From Thiomicrorhabdus sp033238645 (GTDB lineage: Bacteria > Pseudomonadota > Gammaproteobacteria > Thiomicrospirales > Thiomicrospiraceae), in the NCBI GenBank assembly GCA_033238645.1, contig BQXR01000010.1:1-64000 (forward strand): a stretch of 64,000 bases of DNA, written 5' to 3'. The notes below the pieces were generated by a model, which was given only the letters and a program-made list of their open reading frames with translations, had not been told where the DNA came from and did not search any database. Positions 18,123 through 26,579 of the stretch are shown here, one piece after another (position 1 is the first letter of the stretch; each line of letters begins with the position of its first letter). The position numbers and the translations under genes were made by a program.

Positions 18123-18716
18123 ATGAAACGTCCATTGATTTTTGTACAAGACCCTAATGCTTTAAAAAACTGGTTACTAGCCTGTGGCTCTGACTCTAAG
18201 ATTCTTTATGACTTAGAAAATATTAAAGAACGATTTGATCCTTCAGAGGTAATTTTATTAGTTCAACTTTCTGAAAGGGTCTCTGAAAACAAAATTGCTG
18301 CCCTATCTGAACAGCAATTTGACATTTTACTCTTTAGTAATGAACCTTCGAATACCGAAGGATTAAATCTTTTCAAGACAGGCATAAAAGGCTACTTGAA
18401 TACGTTTGCTACATCAGAGCGAATAAAACAAGCTCTAATAACCGTAGATGCTGGCAGCATCTGGCTAGGTCAAACAATCATGAATGCAATGATTGGTGAT
18501 TTAAGCAAACAAAAAAGCCCAAATAGTGACTGGGAAAAAGTACTCACTGATAGAGAACTACAAGTGGTCAACTTAGTACTTGAGTCCAAGAGCAATCGAG
18601 AGATTGCGCAAGAACTTGATATTACTGAACGTACTGTCAAATCGCATATGCACAATGTATTTGAAAAGCTGGAAGTTTCGGACCGTTTGGCATTAGCTTT
18701 AAAGATTAAAAACTGA
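18123..18716 (+). CDS. LuxR/NarL-type DNA-binding response regulator
   Basis: A 197-residue regulator. The N-terminal about 120 residues have receiver-like length and hydrophobic pattern, but I do not find the usual acidic pocket or a clear phospho-acceptor Asp. The C-terminus is a clear LuxR HTH: LTDRELQVVNLVLESKSNREIAQELDITERTVKSHMHNVFEKL. Its position between lapC and the tolC-like gene (which starts 7 bp later) suggests control of adhesin or secretion genes. That is inference. Confidence 0.88.
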   Translation: MKRPLIFVQDPNALKNWLLACGSDSKILYDLENIKERFDPSEVILLVQLSERVSENKIAALSEQQFDILLFSNEPSNTEGLNLFKTGIKGYLNTFATSERIKQALITVDAGSIWLGQTIMNAMIGDLSKQKSPNSDWEKVLTDRELQVVNLVLESKSNREIAQELDITERTVKSHMHNVFEKLEVSDRLALALKIKN

Positions 18717-18723
18717 GAAAACT

Positions 18724-20055
18724 ATGAAAATCCATCCAAAACATTCACTATATACTAGACTGATTAGCGGTCTCTTCGTTATGTTCAGTATTACCACCAC
18801 CCAGGCAATGAATCTATCGTCAACTGTAGAAGATGCCATTATGCATAACCCTGAATTTAGAGAACAAATAAAGCTTTATCAGGGAATTGAATCTGATCTC
18901 AAAGGTGCTGAGGGAAGCTGGTATCCTAAAATCGATCTGACGACAGGCATGGGAATAGAAAACATTGATAGAGCTGGTACCAGTAAAACTAGCTTAACTC
19001 GGACTGAAGCAAGTGCTCGCCTTACACAAAATTTATTTGAAGGTTATGGTACAGTCAATGAAATTTCTCGCCAAGAGGCAAGATTAGACTCTTCTGCACA
19101 CTCTGCACAAGCTAAGGCTAATCAGATTGCTTTAGATATGGTTACCGCTTATCTAAATCTGCTTAAAGAGCAAGAGCTTAAGCAATTGGCTATAGAAAGT
19201 AAGTCAACCCATGAGCGTATCCTTGATCAAATTACGCAACGATCCCAAGCGGGTATTGGTAACCAAGTTGAAGTTGATCAGGCCAAGGGTAGACTTGCTC
19301 TATCAAACTCCAACCTAATGGCTGCATACAATAACTATAATGATGCATTAGCGCGCTTCCAACGCGTATTAGGTCGTATGCCTGATCACAGCCTTGTTAA
19401 ACCAAACCTTGAAATTATTTTTCCAGAAACGATGGATGAAGCGATTAATATTGCTTTAATTTCACATCCAACGTTGCGTTCTGCAAATGCAGATATTGCA
19501 CAGTCTCGTGCACAACACAAAGCAGCAAGTGGCTCTTTTTACCCTAGAGTTGATTTCGAGCTAGAGCAATCCTTTGATAACAATACCAATGGAATAGAAG
19601 GTAAAAACAACAACCTTCAAGCTATGTTTAGAATGCGATACAACCTATACAATGGTGGTAAAGACACCGCTAATCGTAATCGTACAGCAACAGGTGTACA
19701 GCAGGCAGCAGAGATAAGAAACAATTCACGTCGTCAGATTATTGAAAACCTAAGCTATGCTTGGGCAGCAAAAACCTATATTGCAGAACAGCTTGAATAT
19801 ATTCATCAACACATTCAATTAACGCATGAGACACTTATTGGTTATCGTAAGCAATTTACTCTTGGTCGACGCTCACTTCTTGACCTATTGAATACAGAAG
19901 ATGAATACATTAGTGCCTTGATTTCACTTGTGGAAAGTGAAGCTGACTATACCATTGCAGAGTACAGAATACTAAATGCAATGGGGAAGTTAAATGATGC
20001 ACTTGGTGTCAATATTAAATATGCAACCGTTAAGAATGACTATTCAAATGAGTAA
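18724..20055 (+). CDS. lapE: TolC-family outer-membrane channel (LapE-like)
   Basis: A 443-residue outer-membrane efflux protein completing the type I secretion path with LapB and LapC. A signal peptide ends near TTQAMN, followed by two TolC repeats of long helices (SGVEDA/EAI-like starts: NLSSTVEDAIMHNPEF and ETMDEAINIALISHPTL). Conserved pieces are LTQNLFEGYGT and RYNLYNGGKDTANRNR, each marking the turn into the barrel. The gene name is assigned from context. Confidence 0.92.
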   Translation: MKIHPKHSLYTRLISGLFVMFSITTTQAMNLSSTVEDAIMHNPEFREQIKLYQGIESDLKGAEGSWYPKIDLTTGMGIENIDRAGTSKTSLTRTEASARLTQNLFEGYGTVNEISRQEARLDSSAHSAQAKANQIALDMVTAYLNLLKEQELKQLAIESKSTHERILDQITQRSQAGIGNQVEVDQAKGRLALSNSNLMAAYNNYNDALARFQRVLGRMPDHSLVKPNLEIIFPETMDEAINIALISHPTLRSANADIAQSRAQHKAASGSFYPRVDFELEQSFDNNTNGIEGKNNNLQAMFRMRYNLYNGGKDTANRNRTATGVQQAAEIRNNSRRQIIENLSYAWAAKTYIAEQLEYIHQHIQLTHETLIGYRKQFTLGRRSLLDLLNTEDEYISALISLVESEADYTIAEYRILNAMGKLNDALGVNIKYATVKNDYSNE

Positions 20056-20089
20056 GTTCGCTTAGCTAGAGTTTGTTATTAAAGGTTTT

Positions 20090-20776
20090 TTATACTTGAA
20101 CACTCATCGCTAAAAAGATCTGCCATGCTCCCATAGCAACGACGCTTAAGCCTGCTATTTTTTTAACGATTACATTACGTGATAGCTTTGTAAAATAGAA
20201 TGCAAACACACCAATAAATATAAGATTTGGTAAGGTACCTAATCCAAATGCTAGCATAACCAAAGCACCATTAACCGCACTACCAGCACTCATTGCCATA
20301 ATAAGCATGCTATAGACTAATCCACATGGCAACCACCCCCACAACAAGCCATAAAACCAAGCATGGCGGAGTGTTTTGACGGGAGTAATACTTTTGGTAT
20401 AAGGGGATAGTTTTCCCCAAACTTTTTGACCGATTCTCTCTATTGCTACAATCCCAAACCACCAGCCTCCAAGATAGAGCCCAAGTGCAATCATGAAAAC
20501 ACCCGCAATCATCTGTAGAATTTGCTGCGCAGGCAGGAACACAGCAAGAGATCCAATCAGAGCACCAAGAGAACCAAAAATAGCACCTACAATGGCATAA
20601 CTAGAGATTCTTCCTAAATTGTAGGCCAATTGATAAGGCAGCATACGCCACCAACTTGACTGAACCCGCGGCTCCAAACTAAAAGTCAACGCCCCTACTA
20701 CACCGCCACACATTCCCAAACAATGAACACCCCCAAGAAAACCAACCATGAGTGCTGTAATCAATATTGAATCCAT
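20090..20776 (-). CDS. DsbD/TauE-like membrane protein with HCxxMCGG motif
   Basis: A 228-residue polytopic protein of the DsbD-like transmembrane family often labelled sulfite exporter TauE/SafE. It begins MVGFLGGVHCLGMCGGVVG (about residues 11-29) and has about six membrane spans, including WGWLPCGLVYSMLIMA. Homologues with this HC-x-GMCGG start occur near cytochrome cbb3 assembly genes and are implicated in metal or redox handling, but no such genes are next to it here. It lies 12 bp downstream of comM and is probably cotranscribed. Confidence 0.85.
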   Translation of the reverse strand: MDSILITALMVGFLGGVHCLGMCGGVVGALTFSLEPRVQSSWWRMLPYQLAYNLGRISSYAIVGAIFGSLGALIGSLAVFLPAQQILQMIAGVFMIALGLYLGGWWFGIVAIERIGQKVWGKLSPYTKSITPVKTLRHAWFYGLLWGWLPCGLVYSMLIMAMSAGSAVNGALVMLAFGLGTLPNLIFIGVFAFYFTKLSRNVIVKKIAGLSVVAMGAWQIFLAMSVQV

Positions 20777-20788
20777 TCCAAACCTTTA

Positions 20789-22315
20789 TTAAATTCTATC
20801 CAAAGAACGATAACCCAATGCTTCAGCAATATGCTGACTATTTACCCCTTCTAGACCTTCCATATCTGCCAATGTACGACTAATTCGTAGAATACGATGA
20901 TATGCACGGGCAGATAAGCCAAGCTTACTGACAGCCTGTTCTAGAAGTTTAGTGCAAGGCTCATCTAACGCGACTACCAAAGCAAGTTGCTTCGTTGTCA
21001 GCTCTCCATTTAAACAACCTTGACGATCATATTGACGAACACGGCTTGAAACGACTCTCTTCTGTACCACATGGCTGCTCTCGCCACTGCTTGCATCTGA
21101 CTGTAAGTCAGATATTTCGACAGCAGGCACCTCGATATGTAGATCTATACGGTCTAACAGAGGCCCTGATATCTTTTTTTGGTAGCGATGGATTTGATCA
21201 GGCGTATCTCGACATCGACCTAGAATATCATCAGAAAAATATCCTGAAGGAGAGGGGTTCATTGCTGTCACCAATAGACAGTTAGCAGGATATTTGACCT
21301 GCTGATTCACTCTAGAAATTTCTACATGCTTGGTTTCTAAGGGCTCCCTTAAGGCCTCCAATACCCCCCTGCCGAATTCCGGTAACTCATCAAGAAATAG
21401 CACTCCATTATGCGATAAAGAGACAGCCCCAGGTTTTGGATAAGTACCCCCTCCTACAATTGCCGCTGCAGAAGCCGTATGATGGGGAGAGATAAATGGA
21501 CGATGGTAAAAACTTGCGCCTTCAATCTCTTTACCGCTAACAGATCTAATGGTCGCAGACTCTATCGCCTCCTGCTGACTTAAGGACGGCAACAAAGTGA
21601 CTAACCTTGAAGCAAGCATGCTTTTACCTGAACCAGGCGGGCCAACCATTATTAATGAGTGATGTCCACTGGCACAAATCTCCAACACTCGCTTAGCCTG
21701 AAACTGACCAACGACATCCGATAAATCAATAGGATAACAACAGGCATCAAGCCCAATAGGTCTATTTTCGGGACATGATCCAATGGTCTGTTCACCCATT
21801 AGAACTCGACAAACCTCTTTAAGATCTCTTACCAAAATAAAATGCGGTGATACCTGACTATCCAACAGGGATAACATAGCTTCATCTATATTCTCTTGCG
21901 GGAGAAGGCAGATATGCCCAGACTCTCTAGCAGCCAATAAACTAGGTAAAACACCTTTGATGGGTCTAATTCTGCCATTTAAAGCTAACTCACCCAGTAG
22001 TTCGAAACCTGAAATATCAACGGCTTCAAGCTGTCCAGTTGCAATTAGGATACCAATAGCTATTGAAAGGTCATAGCGCCCCCCTGACTTCGGTAGATCA
22101 GCAGGCGCTAAATTAACCGTAATTCTTTTCGGGGGAATGGTAAAACCAGAACTAAGAATGGCACTTCTAACCCTATCCTTACTCTCCTTAACAGACGTCT
22201 CAGGCAGCCCTACAATAGATAGCGAAGGTAGCCCATTACTTGCATGAACTTCCACCGAGACAATTGGTGACTCAATACCATTTAATGCACGACTTGTAAC
22301 AGCAGCTAGATTCAT
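20789..22315 (-). CDS. comM: ComM/YifB Mg-chelatase-like AAA+ ATPase
   Basis: ComM is a branch-migration helicase that extends donor-DNA integration during natural transformation. Regions in order: an N-terminal Lon-substrate-like domain (GLPSLSIVGLPETSVKESKDRVRSA), Walker A GPPGSGKSML, Walker B GVLFLDELPEF, sensor AMNPSPSG and a C-terminal Mg_chelatase_C region (LSARAYHRILRISRTLADMEG). I chose ATG 22315 (MNLAAVTSRALNGIE), which has a strong GAGGAGACCT ribosome site just upstream. The longer frame to 22342 lacks one. A partial poly-C match lies antisense at 21364. With dprA this suggests competence. Confidence 0.93.
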   Translation of the reverse strand: MNLAAVTSRALNGIESPIVSVEVHASNGLPSLSIVGLPETSVKESKDRVRSAILSSGFTIPPKRITVNLAPADLPKSGGRYDLSIAIGILIATGQLEAVDISGFELLGELALNGRIRPIKGVLPSLLAARESGHICLLPQENIDEAMLSLLDSQVSPHFILVRDLKEVCRVLMGEQTIGSCPENRPIGLDACCYPIDLSDVVGQFQAKRVLEICASGHHSLIMVGPPGSGKSMLASRLVTLLPSLSQQEAIESATIRSVSGKEIEGASFYHRPFISPHHTASAAAIVGGGTYPKPGAVSLSHNGVLFLDELPEFGRGVLEALREPLETKHVEISRVNQQVKYPANCLLVTAMNPSPSGYFSDDILGRCRDTPDQIHRYQKKISGPLLDRIDLHIEVPAVEISDLQSDASSGESSHVVQKRVVSSRVRQYDRQGCLNGELTTKQLALVVALDEPCTKLLEQAVSKLGLSARAYHRILRISRTLADMEGLEGVNSQHIAEALGYRSLDRI

Positions 22316-22351
22316 AGGTCTCCTCAAAGCATGCCATAGCAATAAAATTGA

Positions 22352-22606
22352 TTATTTTGAACTGCCGTCTCTAGACTCAAGTTCTGCAACAACCTTTTCT
22401 AAATCTTCTAACTTAGTACGTGTTTTAGCCAAGACCCCTGCTTGTATATCAAACTCTTGACGGCTTACTAAGTCCATCTTCTCGAAAGAACGCGAGAGAA
22501 TTGCCTTAATCTGATCCTGCAAACCTAATGGCATCTTGCCGATTCCCTGCGGGATATTATCTGCCAACTTTTTAGCAACCTCTTCCAACTGATTTACATT
22601 AAGCAT
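22352..22606 (-). CDS. ubiK: UbiK accessory factor for ubiquinone biosynthesis (BMFP/YqiC)
   Basis: An 84-residue coiled-coil protein helping late ubiquinone synthesis by interacting with UbiJ and lipids. The family pattern is clear: VAKKLADNIPQGIGKM near the start, DLVSRQEFDIQAGVLAKTRTKLEDLE in the C-terminal coiled coil. It is leftward, 37 bp upstream of comM, the usual arrangement in gammaproteobacteria. Confidence 0.92.
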   Translation of the reverse strand: MLNVNQLEEVAKKLADNIPQGIGKMPLGLQDQIKAILSRSFEKMDLVSRQEFDIQAGVLAKTRTKLEDLEKVVAELESRDGSSK

Positions 22607-22802
22607 TACGACTCCAAAATGATATTAAATAACAGCACAAACTATACCTTTTTATAGGCTTTTATTCCAGACATAGTAACAACCTAGCCACTAAGAACAT
22701 TGATTCTCATTAATATAATAAAGGCTGATATTTACAGTAAGCCACAATTTCATTCATGCTAAAATTAACTTACAAAATATTCGTAAGTAAGGGCTTCTCT
22801 TC

Positions 22803-23861
22803 ATGATCAAAACAAAAGATTCACCGCAAAAAGCACTTCAGATTTTCCAAATGCTTGCGGAAACATTTAAAGAGCACGATATTAGCCCCACTCCACTAAA
22901 TTACTACGTTTTGTACGAATACCTTAAGGGAAACATTCCCCAACTACGTCAAGAACTTGATGCTGCCCTAAATAATCCATTTGGTTACAACGATCGCTTA
23001 GGAAAGCGACTATATGATACTTATTTAGTTGATGGTGACTCATCAAACTCTGAATTTGATCGAGCTTTTAAACGCTTAATTGATGTCATGGTTAAGAAGA
23101 TGAATTTATGGAGTGATCGACTAGAAACTCACACAGAAGAGCTTGATAAGTGCACTGAACAACTATCTGATCCTGATCTAAATAGTGATGAAATAAAGCG
23201 TATAACAAACTCTGTCATTAACACCGCCTCGTCAATGAAAGCAAGTTCTCAGGCCTTTCAAGAGGAGATGCTAAACAGTACTGATGCGATACATGAACTA
23301 AAACGCCAACTCATTGAGGCGCGCACTGAGGCGATGACAGATGAACTAACTGAGATAGGTAATAGAAAAGCTTTTAACCTCGCGCTTTCTGAACTAATGT
23401 TGGACGCTGAAGATAATCCAGGCAGCCTATGTTTAATGCTCAGTGATATTGATCACTTTAAGCTCTTCAATGACACATATGGACACCTAGTTGGCGATAG
23501 TGTATTGCGCTACTATGCAAGTATCATGAAAAAAAGTAAAAAAGACAATGAAACTATATGCCGCTATGGCGGTGAAGAGTTTGCTGTTATATTTGCAGAC
23601 TCGAGCCTTGACGAGGCAACAGTACGCTCTGAAGAGATTCGTCATGCTATCGAGACGGCACAACTTAAACGCAAAAACTCATCTGAACCACTGAGAACAA
23701 TTACAGCTTCTTTTGGTATAGCGACTTTCAAAGGTAGCTCAGAGACTGAAAAAGAGTTGATTGAACGAGCAGATAAAGCACTCTATCTTGCTAAGAATCA
23801 GGGACGAAACCAGGTCGTTAATGAAAATGAACTCGCAGAGAGCCTTAAAAAGGCTAAATAA
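22803..23861 (+). CDS. Diguanylate cyclase (GGDEF)
   Basis: A 352-residue soluble protein making c-di-GMP from two GTP. The N-terminal about 160 residues are helical with no recognised sensor motif (YYVLYEYLKGNIPQLRQEL). The catalytic domain follows: DELTEIGNRKAF, DIDHFKLFNDTYGHLVGD, and an active-site RYGGEEFAV near residue 254. No RxxD inhibitory site is obvious just before the GGEEF. It could feed the c-di-GMP pool read by LapD, but nothing links them directly. Convergent with the SPOR gene. Confidence 0.93.
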   Translation: MIKTKDSPQKALQIFQMLAETFKEHDISPTPLNYYVLYEYLKGNIPQLRQELDAALNNPFGYNDRLGKRLYDTYLVDGDSSNSEFDRAFKRLIDVMVKKMNLWSDRLETHTEELDKCTEQLSDPDLNSDEIKRITNSVINTASSMKASSQAFQEEMLNSTDAIHELKRQLIEARTEAMTDELTEIGNRKAFNLALSELMLDAEDNPGSLCLMLSDIDHFKLFNDTYGHLVGDSVLRYYASIMKKSKKDNETICRYGGEEFAVIFADSSLDEATVRSEEIRHAIETAQLKRKNSSEPLRTITASFGIATFKGSSETEKELIERADKALYLAKNQGRNQVVNENELAESLKKAK

Positions 23862-23874
23862 CTCTAATCTAAGA

Positions 23875-24570
23875 TTATTTATTACTATTATTTACTTGAT
23901 CTGAGGATTTAACAGAAGCTTTTATCAACAAGGTATCAACACCAAAACGGCGCAATTCATTTCTACGTTTATTCATCTGCAAACGATCCGTATATGGACC
24001 TGCCCGTAGACGGTAGTAGGTTCTACTACCTTTATGTAACACTGACAGCTCCAATACCTGTCCTCGTCTAGCTAAACGCTTTAACTCTTGCTTAGCCACT
24101 GATTCTGAGCCAAATGAACCCGCCTGAATATAGTAAGGGTGCTTCATTTGAACAGAAATTGGCTCGGCTTCAACCACAACCTCAGTTTGACTTAAACCTT
24201 GATAAAAAGAGAAGTTTTGCTTTAATTCAATAGGTGTTTTCTGTACTTGAGAGGTAGGTATAACGACCTCATTCACCAACTCAACTCTAGGCTGGAGCTG
24301 TTCTGAAATTTTCTCTATAGACTCTATTGCAACCTGCTTGAGCTCAACAGTAGACTGAAAAACATCCGCATCGACAAGTTTAGATGGCGCAACGCTGTTA
24401 AAAGAGAAGTTCTGAAAGGTAAATAACCCTACCAATAAGAGCGCTGAAAGAAAAAAACCAACACTCCAAACTAGAGAAACTGAGCGCTTCTCTTCCTCCG
24501 CCCCCCCCTGCTGAGATTTACGTTGAAAACCTTGCTTAGAAGCATGCCCATGACGGTAATCACGAGCCAT
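23875..24570 (-). CDS. SPOR-domain membrane protein
   Basis: A 231-residue bitopic protein: a short basic cytoplasmic start (MARDYRHGHASKQGFQRK), one membrane span (WSVGFFLSALLLVGLFTF, about residues 35-52), a periplasmic linker, and a C-terminal SPOR domain (YYIQAGSFGSESVAKQELKR to LRRFGVDTLLIK) that binds denuded septal peptidoglycan. It directly follows argS, starting at the base after its stop, the common argS-SPOR pair. The poly-C motif at 24501 lies antisense, coding QGGAEEE. Confidence 0.9.
   Translation of the reverse strand: MARDYRHGHASKQGFQRKSQQGGAEEEKRSVSLVWSVGFFLSALLLVGLFTFQNFSFNSVAPSKLVDADVFQSTVELKQVAIESIEKISEQLQPRVELVNEVVIPTSQVQKTPIELKQNFSFYQGLSQTEVVVEAEPISVQMKHPYYIQAGSFGSESVAKQELKRLARRGQVLELSVLHKGSRTYYRLRAGPYTDRLQMNKRRNELRRFGVDTLLIKASVKSSDQVNNSNK
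24501..24518 (+). repeat. Poly-C polar motif copy (variant), antisense in the SPOR gene
   Basis: Eight C followed by TGCTGAGATT on the + strand. The core is intact, with CTGAGAT in place of CTCAAAAT. Confidence 0.6.
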
Positions 24571-26334
24571 CTACATCTGCTCAGGGGCTGAAACACCAAT
24601 AATTGCTAGTCCATTCTTTATTACTTGCTGTACAGCACAGATTAGCGTTAAACGAGCCTGACGAGTTGCATCATCCTCTACAATAAACTGGCTAGCATTG
24701 TAGTAAGAGTGTAAAGCATGCGCTAAATTTTTCAGGTAGTAAGCAATTTGGTGAGGCTCATAGACTAACGCAGCACGTGCAACAATATCAGGATATTTTG
24801 CCAGCTCTGTCGCAATATGCGTCTCTTGATCACTTCCTAAACCATTTAAAGCCTCTAAGCCTGTATCAAGATCAAGTATATAACCCTTCTCTTCAGCCTG
24901 GGCTAAAACACGGCAAATTCGAGCATGTGCATACTGAATATAGTAAACAGGATTCTCATTTGATTTTGATACAGCAAGGTCTAAATCAAAATCCATGTGC
25001 TGTTCTGATTTACGTTGAACATAGAAGAAACGAGCCGCATCACAACCCACTTCTTCACGCAATTCACGCAAAGTAACAAATTGCCCACTACGAGTCGACA
25101 TCGCTAGCTTTTCGCCACCTCGATACAAAATCGCAAACTGTACCAATATCACTTCTAAAGCCTCAGGATTAGTTCCCATCGCTGTCATAGCGGCTTTAAC
25201 TCTCGGCACATAACCGTGGTGGTCAGATCCCCAAATATCAATTAAGAGATCAAAACCACGCTCTAATTTATTGAAATGGTAAGCAATATCTGATGCAAAA
25301 TACGTCTTTAAACCATTATCACGCACCACTACACGATCTTTTTCATCACCATAATCAGTAGAGCGGAACCATAGAGCTCCGCCCTTCTCATAGATTTTAT
25401 CTGCTGCTTGTAACTTTTCAATTGAAGCATCGATCACACCAGTATCCATCAATGCACGCTCAGAGAACCACTCTTCAAAAGTCACACCAAAACCTGCTAG
25501 ATCCTGCTTAATATCAGCCAAAATAGAGTTTACTGCAGCGCTAAATACGGCTTCATAATGGGTAGCTCCCAGTAAATTTTTGGCCTTTACGATAAGGTCA
25601 TCAATATGTTTCTCTTTATCCCCCCCCTCTTGACCTTCATCTGCACAAACACCCGCAAATACTTCAAGGGTAGTTCGCTTCAATGTCGAACCAAACTCAG
25701 CTTTCAGCGTTTCACTAATCTCATAGATATAATCACCTTTATAGCCATTGCTTGGAAAAGTCACCTCTTCATCACACAGAGACAGATAACGCAACCAAAC
25801 AGACGTTGCTAAAATATCCATCTGACGACCTGCATCATTCACATAATATTCACGTGAAACCTTAAAACCAGCCACAGCCAATAAATTTGCAACACTCGCA
25901 CCATAAGCCGCACCACGACCATGACCCACATGCAGGGGCCCTGTTGGATTAGCTGAGACAAACTCAACCAATACCGACTTACCTTGACCAACATTACAGC
26001 AACCAAAATCAGATTTTTGCTTTAAGACCGCTTCAACAATGGCAAACTTGGCTGAATCATTGACAAAGAAATTAATAAAACCAGGCCCAGCAATCTCAAC
26101 TTTTTCAATGACCGCTTCTTCAGAAACTAACTCAACGATCTTCTCAGCCAATATTCTTGGCGGCATGCCTGCAGCCTTAGTTAACATCATCGCCAAATTA
26201 GTCGCAAAATCACCATGCGATTTATCACGTGTATTTTCAACATTGATGCGAGGACTTAAGTCTTCAGGAATAACCCCTTGAACTTTTAATTGTTGAATAA
26301 CATCGGTCAAAATTTGTGCAATTTGCTGCTTCAT
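24571..26334 (-). CDS. argS: Arginyl-tRNA synthetase
   Basis: A 587-residue class I aminoacyl-tRNA synthetase charging tRNA-Arg. It has the N-terminal additional domain, HIGH-type motif GPLHVGHGRGAAYG, YVNDAGRQMD, and a KMSKS-equivalent LAMSTRSGQFVTL. The C-terminal anticodon-binding region ends VIKNGLAIIGVSAPEQM. Full length. An AGAGACC-like ribosome site precedes the ATG. The SPOR gene follows without a gap. Confidence 0.97.
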   Translation of the reverse strand: MKQQIAQILTDVIQQLKVQGVIPEDLSPRINVENTRDKSHGDFATNLAMMLTKAAGMPPRILAEKIVELVSEEAVIEKVEIAGPGFINFFVNDSAKFAIVEAVLKQKSDFGCCNVGQGKSVLVEFVSANPTGPLHVGHGRGAAYGASVANLLAVAGFKVSREYYVNDAGRQMDILATSVWLRYLSLCDEEVTFPSNGYKGDYIYEISETLKAEFGSTLKRTTLEVFAGVCADEGQEGGDKEKHIDDLIVKAKNLLGATHYEAVFSAAVNSILADIKQDLAGFGVTFEEWFSERALMDTGVIDASIEKLQAADKIYEKGGALWFRSTDYGDEKDRVVVRDNGLKTYFASDIAYHFNKLERGFDLLIDIWGSDHHGYVPRVKAAMTAMGTNPEALEVILVQFAILYRGGEKLAMSTRSGQFVTLRELREEVGCDAARFFYVQRKSEQHMDFDLDLAVSKSNENPVYYIQYAHARICRVLAQAEEKGYILDLDTGLEALNGLGSDQETHIATELAKYPDIVARAALVYEPHQIAYYLKNLAHALHSYYNASQFIVEDDATRQARLTLICAVQQVIKNGLAIIGVSAPEQM

Positions 26335-26515
26335 GAGAAGGTCTCTTTACTTGAGAAAGGTTAGAAATGACACTTAGAGATAAAAATCAATCCAAAAAGC
26401 GACATATACAAAATATAGCCAGGTATTTTACTAAAAAATAGTGCTTCAAAAAATGATTTTTAATGAGAACAGGAGTGAACCTTTGAAATATTATCTAGAT
26501 TCAAGATGGGCAATG

Positions 26516-26556
26516 AAAAAAGCCACCTAAAATCACTTTTAGATGGCTTTAAAAAA
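26516..26556 (-). terminator. Rho-independent terminator after topA
   Basis: On the minus strand the stem GCCATCTAAAAG pairs with the second arm ending in GGTGGC (one G-U pair), followed by a run of six T. It sits 24 bp beyond the topA stop. On the plus strand there is a C-A mismatch and no T-run, so it serves topA. Confidence 0.85.
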
Positions 26557-26579
26557 TAGTCAACTTGTATAGAACAATC

